From positions 22,971,092 to 23,035,091 of the forward strand of contig OX246746.1 in NCBI GenBank assembly GCA_945910005.1: DNA of 64,000 bases. Reading direction: 5' to 3'. The position numbers and the translations under genes were made by a program. The notes under the pieces are model-generated. The model saw nothing but the letters and a program-made list of their open reading frames with translations. It made no database searches and was not told where the DNA came from. Source of the DNA: Isoperla grammatica (lineage: Eukaryota > Arthropoda > Insecta > Plecoptera > Perlodidae). Positions 34,901 to 48,530 of this stretch are shown here, piece after piece; position 1 is the first letter of the stretch, and every line of letters begins with the position of its first letter.

Positions 34901-36720
34901 TGACTAAACCAACCCTGTAGGTTTCGAACACCATCGACGAGTGGGCGATAACCAATCAAAGATTGATATTTTAAATACGAAACATATGAATCAGTGATTG
35001 GACAGTGCGAACACCTGCGGACAAATGCCAGAATCAACAAGGCCGATTCAGAACAACTTTGAATTTATTGAGTGCTTCGTTGCTAGGACGGCTCCAAAGT
35101 CACCGTTTTCTTATTCCTAAGCCAAGAAGTAATGGAATTGAATCCACATTAGAAGTTAAAAAACTTCAGCCTGAAGCGGGATTTGAACCCGGGACCTTCT
35201 GCATTGGAAGCAGGGATGCTAACCACTGGACCAACATAGTAATAGTACTTCTATTACAACTACTACCACAACCACGACTACTTTTATGTGCCACTTTTAC
35301 TACTTTTATTTCCACTACTACCACTACCGCTACTGCTACTTGCAAGTTGCAGTCTACTATAAGCGCCGATAACGAATACAATGTATTATTTTCTTTACTA
35401 AAAGAAGGCCTTATCATAAATTAAATTTAGCAGTTTTTGTTTGAAACAAATAATATTTTTGGTTTAGAAAGTAGAAGTGTATGTTTGAGTTGCGACAGGA
35501 AAGGACATATTCTCGTCTATCGCTGGATCAGGGTCACTGTTAATTTGAAGGAGGAATAGCAGCACGACAAAGGTAAACCCAGAACTAGTAAATGTGTTTA
35601 ATTTTATCTTTTCACGGTTCACTATGAAGTTTGTAAGGATTTTTTTTTAAGGTACAAATTATTACTAACATATTAATTTCTCTGCATTATCTATTTATTG
35701 TTGTTTATGTTGGGCATGTAAAATATAATATTTTCGTTTAATAACAAATTAACATCATTTTATGTTGAGAGTTTAGATATTCTACAGTTCATTACTAAGA
35801 CTGTAACAGATAAGTTACTTGAGGTGTATTAATAAGTTCTGTATTGAAATACACGATCCAAATAATCTTCGCGGATTTGAGATTTTATTAAACTAAACCA
35901 AGATATTTATATTTGCTTTCATGACAGCTATTCGTAATAAAGGCAAAATATTTTCAATTTCAGCTTTTCTATATTTCTAGGGAAAGAATTGCTACGTGTA
36001 TATTAGTATATATTACCTTTGTGTATACCAAGAGCAGTTCTAAGCTTTCCATGTAATATAAATTCCTCGGCTTTATCCATATGTGAACTCTGTTAAACTG
36101 CTGTGTTCACCATTCGATTTCTATGATCACTATATCAAAAGGGTGGGGGGGGGGGGGGGGGAGGGCTAACATGAAGTTTTGGGGAAGTTCACAAAATTAA
36201 ATTTGGAAATGTTCAAGTGCAAGTTCATTTTCACACGTTTTATCATTAAACGAATAGATTCATCTATAAAATAAACCCAAGTTTATTTGAGCTTTCATTA
36301 AAAATATAAAATCGATAAGAAAGCGCACTATTTTGTCAAGGAGATCGACGCATTTTTGTTATAATTGCGACAATTTGAATCGTCATAAATAGTTCTTGTC
36401 GCCGGGTATACACAGTATAGTGCCATAAGATATGATGATGTTAACTGACCAGTAACTGTCGTCGTACAACATAACGCCTAGACTGCCGCAATCCGCAACG
36501 TCTGATTGTATTAAGCGGTTGAGCACATACTATCACGTCTCGCTGGTCACCGTACAATTACCAGACGCTTGACCTAACCGTGATGCCGGTTGAGATAATG
36601 TGACTGTCAATATACACATCAACAATAACTAGGACGCAGTAAAGTGTACCACATCCCGAGCTACCCTTTGTTTGGTTTTATTACACTAGAAACTTATAAT
36701 GTATTGACCTATTGTTAATG
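34901..36720. other. Intergenic, SINE fragment and poly-G only
   Basis: Apart from the tRNA-like fragment at 35172-35235, short CTACCA/CTACTT-type tandem sequence at 35255-35345 and a 17-base poly-G run at 36145-36161, nothing is recognised. Confidence 0.4.
35172..35235 (-). repeat. tRNA-like SINE fragment
   Basis: On the minus strand TGGTCCAGTGG (A-box type, 35233-35223) and GGTTCAAATCC (B-box type, 35189-35179) have tRNA spacing. The T arm can pair (CGGG/CCCG around a 7-base loop). The anticodon arm CTGC-TTCCAAT-GCAG resembles tRNA-Gly(UCC), with the loop shifted by one base. The flanking sequence cannot form an acceptor stem, so this is a tRNA-derived SINE or a decayed tRNA rather than a functional gene. 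Confidence 0.55.
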
Positions 36721-36896
36721 AATTATTATCATTATTATTATTATTATTGTAATTATTATTGTTGTCATTATCAGTTTTGTCATTATTATTATTATTATTA
36801 ATATTATTATTATTTTTATTATTATTATTATTATTATTACCATTATAATTATTATTAATATTGTTATTATTATTATTATTATTATATTATTATTAA

Positions 36897-36979
<83 letters not shown>

Positions 36980-37002
36980 TTATTATTTTTATTATTACTG
37001 TT
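36721..37002. repeat. (ATT)n microsatellite, degenerate
   Basis: About 280 bp of ATT units with many substitutions (ATC, AAT, GTT, TTTTT). It is more decayed than the other ATT arrays in the window. Confidence 0.9.
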
Positions 37003-40000
37003 ATAAACAAATTTTTATTTTTTAAACCTCAGGTGCATTTTATACCCTGGTACAACAAAAAATAAGGCGGGGTTAAAGACCTAAGCCAAAAACAAAGTAT
37101 ATATAATAATAAACACAATTAAACATTACACAATACAATTAAATATAAATGGTATAATTTAAAAACAAAATTGTATAATAATGAGTCAAGAAAAACGAGT
37201 GCTATAAAAGTAAGATAAAGACACTCGCTACGTTCGCATAAATATTAATAATAATATTAGAGTGAATAACGAAGCATTTCGTTACACATATCCATACACT
37301 TTGACGGGGCTGTGATGTTAATGAAGGTTTTCAAAGTTGTTTTATTGCTTATACATTATGTCTATAAAGTTGGTACGTTGACCTTTGGACTGATGTCAAT
37401 TTTTCAGACAAGTTGATAATCATGTAGCTTTTGCAACAGATAAAATAACTTTTATTTCCAATTACAATGACAGACAAAGCGACGGGTGATTGCTGATGGG
37501 ATATTTAATCAATATGTCACATTATACAACACACTAATGCTTTTTATTTCCATCCGACCAATGTAGCCTGGAAACATTACAAAATAATGCTATTGTAACG
37601 CAACGATTAATTAAATAACAAATCAGAATTCAACACAGAACGAAATGTATATATCATCAAACTATCAACAGTATTAATATCTTTAAAAAAAAAAATCAAT
37701 ATCATTTGATATCATCCCCACATATTCGCACATAGGATTATTGTTTGAATTATTAACATAGTTACAATGATCATTCTACCACTCGGTATTAGCCCATAAT
37801 ACGTTTGTAAATTAAACAGACCTGATTTTCAAATAATGTCAACCACAGTATCAAAATAAAATTCCCTGTGTATACTTAATAATTGCTTTGAAACTCTTAA
37901 TAATATTACAACGAAATAATTCACTGATTATCACAGATGATTATTTTATTTTCTAAAAACATTTGTAACAATAAGCTATTATTGACTAGCGAATTAAACA
38001 AAGGAAAAGTATACATTTCATTCATTTTTCTAGGTTGCAGTGGCAGATTAGTATTATATAATATTATTTCCAGGGACATTAAATTCAGAGGCCGTACGAA
38101 AGTGAAAGAACGGGTAAGAAAAGTATCAAACATTGATATTCAATTGAAATCGTAATATTTAATTCAACAGTTCATAATAAAGTTGATTGCACAGTTCATA
38201 ATAAAATAACAGTTCATAAATTCATATCCGAGGCAAATAGCTGCCTCATAGTCAACGAAAAAAAAGACAAACATTATGCTTTTTAACAGTGGACAAATGA
38301 ACAAGGAAATACATGTTTTAATTGGAGAGAAAAGAGTAGAGAAAATATGGTTTCTAATGCATTTTAAGAATTTGGTCCCTGGTGATTTCAGACGAGTATC
38401 CATTTTATATCCTCCCACATATATTGAATACTGACGCAGATTTCCGATTGAAATGTACATTTAAACAATTTCCCGTTACATTTTAGTGGTAAACTGCAAT
38501 TGATCGTAATAAACTTCAGCACATATTGATAACTATTAATACGATAAAACAAACATGTTTGCTCTACTCAGTATCAGTTCTGAACACCAAATGTATATAT
38601 TATTGCAATCATGCTATTCGAGACGATGAGAGGTGAAGGATGATAATAATGATGGAATAATGGTGATGGATAATGGCCGACAATACCAGAAAAAACATGC
38701 CTTATGCGGGATTAGAATTTAGAACCCACTCACTACCTTAGGTTTTGCACGTTCAGGTCCTGTGCTCCAAAATCATAATCCACCCCGGACACCCTAAAAA
38801 TAAAAGTCATAGAAGGTTGCATTAAAATCCCTTCCTCGTATCTTTTTCCTCCATATAACTTATGATTATTTTCATGTGGTTTTATTTAATTCTATTTATG
38901 TACTTTTAATTTAATTCTCGTGTTGTTAATCTCTTTGGTTGTCCCTTGTGGGAAGAGTGGCTGCTCGTTATGCGACTCATGCTAACATGGGGCAGGGGAT
39001 TCCGCGCTATCCCCACACGCAAGCACAGGGGACAGAGGGGATTTATAACACATGTTCTTCTTTCATGTGTGTCGTGGAAAGTGAGGAAAGTGAGCAATTC
39101 TAGCTAAACAAATACTAATAAAGTAGTTTGTTATGATGATTATATTTGGGCATTGTAATATTTTGGTAACGATGATAATCGAGTCATTCAGTAGGTGATT
39201 ATGATTATGACATCCATGTCCCAGCTATGATTCTAACCTGAATCGCAGGAAAATCGGTTTACTACAGCAACCATGGCCAACCATGGCCAACCATGGCACC
39301 ATGGCCAAGCATGCTGGCCAGAATTTATTGGAAACAAAATTGTGTAACAATATATTATTTTATAATACTGACATTATAGTTTATAGTTTATATTTCTATT
39401 TTATTTCATGAAATAAATCATTAATTATATATTTTGTATTTATTGTCTAATCCACTGAATTACAAGAACTGGTGTCAGTGGGGGATATTGTAGCATGTAA
39501 ATTATGTGCCACGCTGCTGTGTGAAGTGGTCACTGTTTACGTGTTTGCCAGTAGGCCTATAGTATGTATGGATTACAGTCAAATCTACAAGTTGAAACAC
39601 AGCGTAAATGGGGCGAATCTAGCCCTGGGCATTCTAAATGAATTGGAAGCAGAAATAAACCCACACGGCCAACGATTTATTTCATTAATATTCCAGTGAA
39701 TATTCTATGGACTGATGTAATAAGATATTAAACATCTAAATGCGTTGCTCTCTTGTTTCTCTTATTTCAATTCACCTGCCAAACTAATCCGTGGGGTTTA
39801 CAGTAAGCTTCATTGTCGATAGAGCTTCAAAGCCGAGTAGTCTCCAGACCCCAACAAAGAGGATTACCTAGCAATGTGGACTTCTAAAAGAGCAAAACAT
39901 TTGGTTAAGACGTTATGATATCTTGTAGATCACAACACTTAACACACATACTGACTTATGTGGTTGCCTTGATTAAATGATAAAATATCTGGAAATAATA

Positions 40001-40021
40001 AACCTGTTAATGTCAAATAAA
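37003..40021. other. Intergenic, no gene seen
   Basis: It contains a short tandem of CAGTTCATAATAAA (38168-38216) and a (AACCATGGCC) tandem at 39270-39305. A segment at 37195-37238 is shared with 46805-46851. A tRNA-like B-box sequence near 38710 is too weak to call. Confidence 0.4.
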
Positions 40022-40464
40022 TTGAATTGAAATTGAGTTGAATGGAATGGAATGGAATGGAATGGAATGGAATGGAATGGAATGGAATGGAATGGAATGG
40101 AATGGAATGGAATGGAATGGAATGGAATGGAATGGAATGGAATGGAATGGAATGGAATGGAATGGAATGGAATGGAATGGAATGGAATGGAATGGAATGG
40201 AATGGAATGGAATGGAATGGAATGGAATGGAATGGAATGGAATGGAATGGAATGGAATGGAATGGAATGGAATGGAATGGAATGGAATGGAATGGAATGG
40301 AATTGAATTGAATTGAATTGAATTGAATTGAATTGAATTGAATTGAATTGAATTGAATTGAATTGAATTGAATTGAATTGAATTGAATTGAATTGAATTG
40401 AATTGAATTGAATTGAATTGAATTGAATTGAATTGAATTGAATTGAATTGAATTGAATTGAATT
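40022..40464. repeat. Composite (GGAAT)n / (TTGAA)n array
   Basis: A few TTGAA units are followed by about 52 perfect GGAAT units to 40300. At 40301 the array switches abruptly to about 33 perfect TTGAA units. The two motifs differ by two bases and the switch is sharp. GGAAT is the same pentamer as human satellite III, almost certainly by coincidence. Confidence 0.98.
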
Positions 40465-41765
40465 ACAATATTACGTACGAAGCACGAATCACAATACACA
40501 AAACCCAGAGAACAAGTTGACTCAGATACACACGAATATAATTTGTATAATTTATTTCCATTCATAGGCGAAAAGACCAAGATTCAAATCCAAAAATGTG
40601 GCTGCCAGAGGTGTACTAATTAACATATTTTAACAATACCAATAGTGCAGAAAAAAGATGATAAAATAACTGAAAACTAACAACAATTACAAGTATACCC
40701 AGTGACTGGTAATAAAAAATTATAACTTAAAAAATTATTGAAGGCAGTGTGTGAAATATGAACACAGGGAGTTAGTTCTTAAGAATGATTTGATTGGTAG
40801 GGGATAATTATAAATCTGAAAATGATTGGTGAGAGGATTAAATTGATTAGCTAAACGGCTTAGCTTTACAGCTGTACATGACGTGTAGAAGTATTAACAT
40901 AACATCTACAATGTAAGGATTTTAAAACACGTACATTACATCTATGTTGTCACCATTACCATTGTTATAATCTGGATATAAACCATGTAGCAGCTATTTC
41001 ACTTCATGTGTCAGGTAAATGCCTGCCATAAACTTTGAAAGTACCGTACAGAGTTATAGCAACAATTTACATGCCCGGATCATTATGAGAGAAAATAGAA
41101 TTGAAATAAAGTACAAAGTACATCAACGTTTAAATGAGGGAGATAACATTCAAAGGCTTATATAGACGGTGTAGAAATCTGTACTTGAAGGGAAATGGTA
41201 GCTTGGGTATGACGAGTGCTCGACGCAATATAGCTGGGAGAGTTTGAGTGAGAAATTACAGGGCTTTGTTCGTATCTATATTTAGGTATACTCAGGTACA
41301 AAATTAATTTTCATCGACAACACATGGAGCTTCTCAAGACGCATGTAAAATTACATAATAAGAATTAGTTAAATGACAATTCGCAGTGTTTTGAAAACAA
41401 ATTAATTTTGATATTTCGAACCTACAATCTGGGATGTTTATCCAAACATGGCTTGTGAGAAGAACAAATTCAAATCAACAAATACGCAATATTCAGTGTT
41501 TTTAGAACAGCACATTTTCACATTATTTAATGTATAAAAATACAAAATAATGTAAAATGTATGTTCGTTGCCTACACACTGATAAACAGGAACTGATGTT
41601 CAGTGGTATCATTAGATCATAATTTTTTGTGCTTCGTAATATTAACTTCATCTGGATTTTTATTGATACCATGTACGCTTGCTGCATTTGACAGGCATCC
41701 AATCTATAGTATTGCATTCTTCAAAAACGTAATATGTTAGAGGGAAGTTTCAATCTGCACAATTA
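40465..41765. other. Intergenic, no gene seen
   Basis: AT-rich sequence with no supportable feature. Confidence 0.4.
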
Positions 41766-43250
41766 CACTGTAACTGTAACTGTAATTGTAACTGTAACTG
41801 TAACTGTAACTGTAACTATAACTATAGCTATAACTATAACTATAATTGTAACTGTTACTGTAACTGTAACTGAAAACTGCAACTGTAACTGCAACTGCAA
41901 CTGCAACTGCAACTGCGACTGCGACTGCGACTGCGACTGCGACTGCGACTGCGACTGCGACTGCGACTGCGACTGCGACTGCGACTGCGACTGCGACTGC
42001 GACTGCGACTGCGACTGCGACTGCGACTGCGACTGCGACTGCGACTGCGACTGCGACTGCGACTGCGACTGCGACTGCGACTGCGACTGCGACTGCGACT
42101 GCGACTGCGACTGCGACTGCGACTGCGACTGCGACTGCGACTGCGACTGCGACTGCGACTGCGACTGCGACTGCGACTGCGACTGCGACTGCGACTGCGA
42201 CTGCGACTGTGACTGCGACTGCGACTGCGACTGCGACTGCGACTGCGACTGCGACTGCGACTGCGACTGCGACTGCGACTGCGACTGCGACTGCGACTGC
42301 AACTGCAACTGTAACTGTAACTGTAACTGTAACTGTAACTGTGACTGTGACTGTGACTGTGACTGTGACTGTGACTGTGACTGTGACTGTGACTGTGACT
42401 GTGACTGTGACTGTGACTGTGACTGTGACTGCGACTGCGACTGCGACTGCGACTGCGACTGCGACTGCGACTGCGACTGCGACTGCGACTGCGACTGTAA
42501 CTGTAACTGTAACTGTGACTGTGACTGTGACTGTGACTGTGACTGCGACTGCGACTGCGACTGCGACTGCAACTGCAACTGTAACTGTAACTGTGACTGT
42601 GACTGTGACTGTGACTGTGACTGTGACTGCGACTGTAACTGTAACTGTAACTGTAACTGTGACTGACTGTGACTGTGACTGTGACTGTGACTGTGACTGT
42701 GACTGTGACTGTGACTGTGACTGTGACTGTGACTGTGACTGTGACTGTGACTGTGACTGCGACTGCGACTGCGACTGCGACTGAGACTGCGACTGCGACT
42801 GCGACTGCGACTGCGAGCCGCGACTGCGACTGCGACTGCGACTGCGACTGCGACTGCGACTGCGACTGCAACTGTAATTGTTACTGTAACTGTAACTGTA
42901 ACTGTAACTGTAACTGTAACTGTAACTGTAACTGTGACTATGACTATGACTGTGACTGTGACTGTGACTGTGACTGTAACTGTAACTGTAACTGTAACTG
43001 TAACTGTAACTGTAACTGTAACTGTAACTGTAACTGTAACTGTAACTGTAACTGTAACTGTAACTGTAACTGTAACTGTAACTGTAACTGTAACTGTAAC
43101 TGTAACTGTAACTGTAACTGTAACTGTAACTGTAACTGTAACTGTAACTGTAACTGTAACTGTAACTGTAACTGTAACTGTAACTGTAACTGTAACTGTA
43201 ACTGTAACTGTAACTGTAGCTGTAACTATAACTATTACTGAACTGTAACT
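41766..43250. repeat. Hexanucleotide array (ACTGYR/ACTGTA family), 1.5 kb
   Basis: The unit is ACTGNN with homogeneous blocks: GTAACT at the left edge, GCGACT from 41913 to about 42299, GTGACT about 42340-42429, GCGACT again to about 42493, mixed blocks, then GTAACT from about 42868 to 43218. Phase slips occur near 42661 and at 42815 (GAGCCGCGA). Frames reading Cys-Asp, Ser-Gln, Arg-Ser or Thr-Val repeats are artefacts of the period. Confidence 0.97.
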
Positions 43251-46200
43251 TTCGAGGAAATATTCATCACATCCTTAGATTATTTTAGAACTAAATATAA
43301 TGCTGCACATAACGGTCGTATTTAACATTTGGTGTTTTGCGTCGTCATTTGTCAAACATACATATCTGAAATAATACAAAGCTCTCAATATTATACAAAA
43401 CAAAGGCAGCGATAGAGTACAAATTCGCACCCAACGAAACATTTAAAAGAAATTTTTATATTTTTAGAATTTATAAAATACCCTTCAAAAAAAATATTTT
43501 AATTTTTTTTTAATTACCTTCCAAGAATTTATTGAATATGTATATGCATCGACAGTCGACACCTTTGTTTTTATTTCAGTTAATACCACTCAAAACTTCA
43601 GGATCTGGATTCATAAGAGGTCCTAAGTATTTTGCTGGTCTTAACGCAAAGATCGGTCGAACTAACTGCCGTTCTAGCTTCGGCACATTTCCACAATTCC
43701 CACGCTAGGGCAAAAGCGTTGTACTCAGTGTCGATTTTAGGCCTATAGGCGCATTAGGCGCGCGCCCAGGGCCCCTCGCTCTAGGGCCCCCCCAAATAAA
43801 TTAAATGACGCAAGAAAACTGGTGTTGAAACGAAGCTTTCTGGTAGCATGATTGATTATTTATCTTAGCTAGTTGTTAGTTGAAAACGCTCGTTGGCAAC
43901 ACTGTAAAGAGTTAAGAACTCTTTGGGGCAAAAGCGACTTGACAATCCTGCAAAACTGTGCTGTCTATTCAATGAGTGTCAGAGACACAACTTTAAACCT
44001 TGTAACTTTAAGAGCGTTCGGCAGAGGAGAGCGTTGTCAGATTTTGCGGTCAATGTTGAAACTAAATTCTTATTCTAGCGGCTGCTGTTATCGACCTTTT
44101 ATGGCTGCTGTTACCCTCCCCCCTTCGACTACGGCGGTCCAACGTCCATCCACACAAAATCTACCTGCTTCGCGACACCCGTCTCCCTTCACTGGCAAAC
44201 ATCATAATTATCATTTCTAAGGAAAGCCTCAAAATAACAGTTTTGTAGTTCTTCAACCTTCGCCACAGAAATAAATGTCAATATAAAAATCATTCTCGAG
44301 TAAAGTAGGCAATAGTGTTCCACATGCTTGTAATAATGTGTTGTTTTTAATGTTATATTATGCTTTAGTAATGTGCCAGATAATGTGGTTATTGTGCCCG
44401 GTGATAGCGATTAAATTACCAAATTGAACCAAATGGGAACGAACCCAAATCACTCTGCTGTTATGTATGTCGCTTTGTATGTTCGCTATTTCATTTACCA
44501 CGCACAAATACAATCATAAAACTTCATGTAAATGTATTTCATAATACGGACGCGGGTTCTCGTGAGGCCGAAATATACGTAGATCCGTATGTTTTAGGTA
44601 TCAGTCCAAGTGTAAAATTAAAAATAGTATACAATCTAGTTGTGGTGGGTTGGGGTATAGTGGGGGGTAATCTCAATATATAGTAAAAGCAATACTGGGG
44701 AACATGATTAATTATAAAAGTGAAACAACGAGTGTAAACTAAACGGATACTAAGCAATACTAAGACATTACTCAAATTGTTTCTTTGCTACATATAATTT
44801 GGAATTTGATGGTGAATACGTGGATTTCCGTAAAAAAAATATTTCGGCATCGCAAGAAATGCAAGCGTGTTACGAGCATTCCCTATTTATAATAGATATC
44901 ATTTTTGTTTACCCAATTCATTGCATAATTATATGATATCAGAAAATTTATTTTGTTTTACCACAAGCCTATTATATGCTGGGTTTTCTACCAAAAGCTA
45001 TAAATAGCAGAAAAAATATAAAGTGAGCTTGTTGAGGACTAACCGAATGAGCACAAGAGTCAAATAAAATACACAATTTGATGTTTATCTTGAGGCCGGT
45101 GCCAAGTGTTGAATAAGGGCCGTAGCTGGGGTCCATCATGCCCACAATTCACAAAATACAAATTTATTTCACATAACATTTGTGAACTTGTAGCTAGCGC
45201 GTCACTATTAGTCCAACACAAGGGAACAAGACACAGTCCTAAATACTCGTCGTACAATACTGTGCATAAACTTACAGCCGTAGTAGCATGGTTCGGGGCT
45301 GAGCAGAAAGTTATTGTACAGATAACCGAATATACTAAATACAATACGCCCGCACAGTAACTAGGCCAACCATGTAGGCAATATTTATAAATAGCCGTAG
45401 CTTTACGTGGTTGAACAGTACATTACCACAAAGCACAAAACAGAACACAATATAATATGCGCCCGAACAGTCACACAGTAAACCCGTCAAGCTATCAGAG
45501 GTATTTCGCTGCATACCTTACCGCCTCTTCTAGGCGACACATTCTTGGAATCAGTGACCCATACGCCATCCCAAACAATAGCTTGACAATCTTAAAATTG
45601 GATAATTGCGATACGGAACTGAGGAAGTCAATAATTCTGTCGTGACTACACAGAGCAGGTTTCACTATTCAAACCGTTTCTAGCATACCCCCCCCCCCCC
45701 CCCCCCTAGGTCTATAACGCCAAATTATATCTTCGGTGTTTACCCTCAAATAATTTCAGTTTACATATTATTGATCGTGTGAGACCAAAATAATATATAA
45801 ATAAAATATAAAAGATGCAATAGAGGAACTTATTGTGGGATTCTATACGAGAAAAGTTCTATTTATGGGGTACGTAATAAGTACTGTACTTTCTGCAGTA
45901 TGTACGTATAAACTTCGGCGGATACTTCGTGGTAAGCTTATTGGTAAGCCAAAGGTAAACACACATTTTGGCCTCAAATATGGGCCGTTGTGATGTCACG
46001 TGAATACTCCCTATCACGTTACATGATCGACTTGGAATTCGTTAGCTATCAGGTTCGATACCAATCACCGGCAATCTTGACTAAAAGTGATTTCCTCATT
46101 CAAACGACAAATACTGAGATTGTTTACAACTAGGAAAACGCTCTGTTTGAAGCGTTGATAAGCGAGCGCGTCAATATCTACGAACTTTCTGGCGAAAAGT

Positions 46201-46422
46201 TTTCAATGCTAATACAAACAACAATTAACAACAATTCAAGAATGCGCATTGCAAAATTGTTTCTAATTTCCATAGCTATTATACTTCCAGAATCCAGACA
46301 TTGTTGGATGCAGTGCAATGTGCGTTGCTAAGAATTTTCATCGTCATGTTTTCAACACGGTCCGCCACCGTTACTAACAGTTATTGACAGCAATAGAAAT
46401 GTAATTTCTGCCTCAAATACGT
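43251..46422. other. Intergenic with transposon-end fragment and poly-C
   Basis: At 43726-43795, CAGTGTCGATTTTAGGCC and GGGCCCCTCGC followed by GGGCCCCCC resemble the GC-rich ends of the hAT element at 11347. No partner end is seen. A 19-base poly-C lies at 45688-45706. No gene is supported. Confidence 0.4.
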
Positions 46423-46683
46423 ATCAGATCGCTTTTAAATTAGTATATTCGTGACCGGACAAAAATTTTCTATAAGATAGCCACCTCACATTTTGATGTC
46501 ACTGTGTTTCAAAAATATATTTTCGAGTAACTTTTGTGTAACTTTGCCAATATTTATCAGATCGCCATAAAGTAAACATATTTGTGACCGGAATAAGCTT
46601 TAGAAAAATATGGCTATCTCACATTTTGCCGCCATTTTGTTTCAGAAAAATATTTTGCAGTAACTATGGTGTAACTTGTAACT
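46423..46683. repeat. Diverged tandem duplication, about 133-bp unit
   Basis: Two copies begin ATCAGATCGC at 46423 and 46556 and share GTGACCGGA, CTCACATTTTG, TGTTTCA.AAA.ATATTTT and GTGTAACTT in the same order. The divergence suggests an old duplication. No reading frame is conserved. Confidence 0.7.
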
Positions 46684-48530
46684 TTTTGAACGATTTTGCC
46701 TCAAAACTATACACCTTCAATCCACATTGAGGCTTCAAGTTGATCGAACTTTCCGTTCAGCCGCTATCGACAGACATAAAAATAACGAAAAAAAAAAAAA
46801 AACAGAACGAAGTGCTATAAGAGTCTAGTGGAGACGCTCGCTTCGCTCGCTTGAAAAAAAACTTATGAAATTCCCTCCCAACTATCCCTACACCCAATGC
46901 TAAGTTTAGTTATCTGAGTATTGATATTTTGTCCCTGGACAGGTTTTTTACGAAAATAAAGCTACTAGTTTTTTTTACATAATGCCTATCGTGTAATAAC
47001 CCCTGCTGGAAATAAGTGCTTGTAACTTAGTGCGTGACAGAAAATAAGTACAGAGTTCTATGTACTTAGCTTCTACATATGTATTTTTATATTGTTATTA
47101 TGTATAAAAACGAATGTATGTGTGTGTGTATGTATGTCTGTGTGTGTGTATGTCATTTATACATTACTACACCATTCATCCGACTGCGATGAAACTTTGG
47201 TGAGTTGTTGGCGCACGCCCGCGAAGGTTTCTGAATGATAACAACCGCCCCCGCCCCCCCCCCCCCCCCCCGCCCCCTTTGTGTACCACCAGACGGAAAA
47301 ATACATTGTGTGTCAAAAAGCACTTCAAGAAACAGAATTAAAACATAAACACTTTATTTCTTTCAGTGGCATTGCAACGCATGTTTGCTAGTTACATTAT
47401 AAATTCACATTAGTACAGGTAGATCAAAACTCAGAGAAGAATAGTGACAGTCGGGAAGTTACGGATTCAACTCCCAACACTGGAAATGTTGACTGAACGT
47501 TTTCACGAAGACTGTCACCAATAGAGATAGCTCAGGGGTAGAGCGCGAGACTCCAATTCGGGAGGTCGCGGATTTGATTCCAACCATCGTAAATCCTGAG
47601 TGGAATTTTGTCCCAGGTTTTTTTCATCATAAATCGGATAATGAATATAGTAGGAACACTCGCACACTTGATTTTAAACTACAGCCAAAATTCAAAGAGT
47701 TTTGTTTATGTCTCGGAGAGATATTGCGATCAACGATGTTTTCATATGAAACTTCGTAAAAATATTGATCATTTTTAGAAAGTTTACTAAGTAGGCCTAA
47801 TCATCTCTATTCATGGCATCCTTTGTGACCCGTAACCCTTGAGAGGCCCTCTCAGACATGGTAGCTGGCGCTCGCCGGTGTCGGCCAAGGTCCACCAGAT
47901 CGCTAATAGATTAGTGGACTTGGTGTGGACTTTGGTGTCGGCCAGACATCGTCTTTTGTTCCATGGGAGCGAACGACCGTGCAGCTATCTGTGGCAAAAC
48001 GCTGAACTCGGTGAAGGAAATAACGGAAAAATCCCGGTATTGGCCTTGGATGCAAGCACGTATACTTACACTCATAACTGTATTATCGTTCTAAGCACAT
48101 ACCAATAAAAATAACAACGCTTAAGTGGACAAAATTATCTACTAAGATCACTGATAATGGCTCTGCTAGCTCTTGTCAAACTCGCACAAATAAATAAAAT
48201 GTGCACATCGATTCTACATACAAACATACAAATGTACATATTTCATTATTTTTTAAATTATTTTTCTTCAATAAAATAACACATTTTATCAGTGGTCTTA
48301 GTCGATATACCCTTTGCCTACCCGGATATAAAAAATAAGACAAATCCTATTACTAGTTTAGGTGCTACAAGTGTAAGTTTGGCCACATGTTTTTAGTAGT
48401 AAAATGACTAGTGCCGAACGCTCTTAATAATCAAATTGACAGCTCTTTGCCAATCAATGCAAAGTGTAGGAAGAAGTAATTGTTAGGTATAACGCAGTAA
48501 AAATATGTTTGTAGAATTGAATTTCAATAG
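46684..48530. other. Intergenic with (TG)n, poly-C and SINE-like pieces
   Basis: It contains poly-A at about 46789-46802, TGTGTG/TATG repeats at 47115-47153, and a poly-C tract at about 47245-47271 next to the retroelement-style phrase CCGACTGCGATGAAACTTTGG. The segment ends GTTTGCTAGT near 47391, resembling a Helitron or LINE terminus. A tRNA-like piece is listed separately. Confidence 0.35.
47525..47590 (+). repeat. tRNA-like SINE fragment
   Basis: TAGCTCAGGGGTAGAGCGC (A-box type D arm, GCTC/GAGC paired) is followed about 35 bp later by GGATTTGATTCC (B-box type). A second B-box-like GGATTCAACTCCC lies about 95 bp upstream (47462-47475). The T stem and acceptor stem do not pair well, so a functional tRNA is unlikely. 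Confidence 0.45.

Noticed and set aside
35172..35235. Functional tRNA-Gly gene
   Set aside because: The T arm is good, but the anticodon loop is shifted by one base and there is no acceptor stem.
40022..40464. Relationship to human satellite III
   Set aside because: A shared 5-bp unit is easily coincidental, and nothing else in the window suggests a primate genome.
41734..42871. Long open frames encoding Cys-Asp, Ser-Gln, Arg-Ser or Thr-Val repeats
   Set aside because: They are translations of the hexanucleotide array, whose 6-bp period keeps frames open. No start context, flanking domain or codon signal supports a gene.
47525..47590. Functional tRNA gene
   Set aside because: The D arm and a B-box-like sequence are present, but the T stem and acceptor stem do not pair. 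A SINE fragment is more likely.
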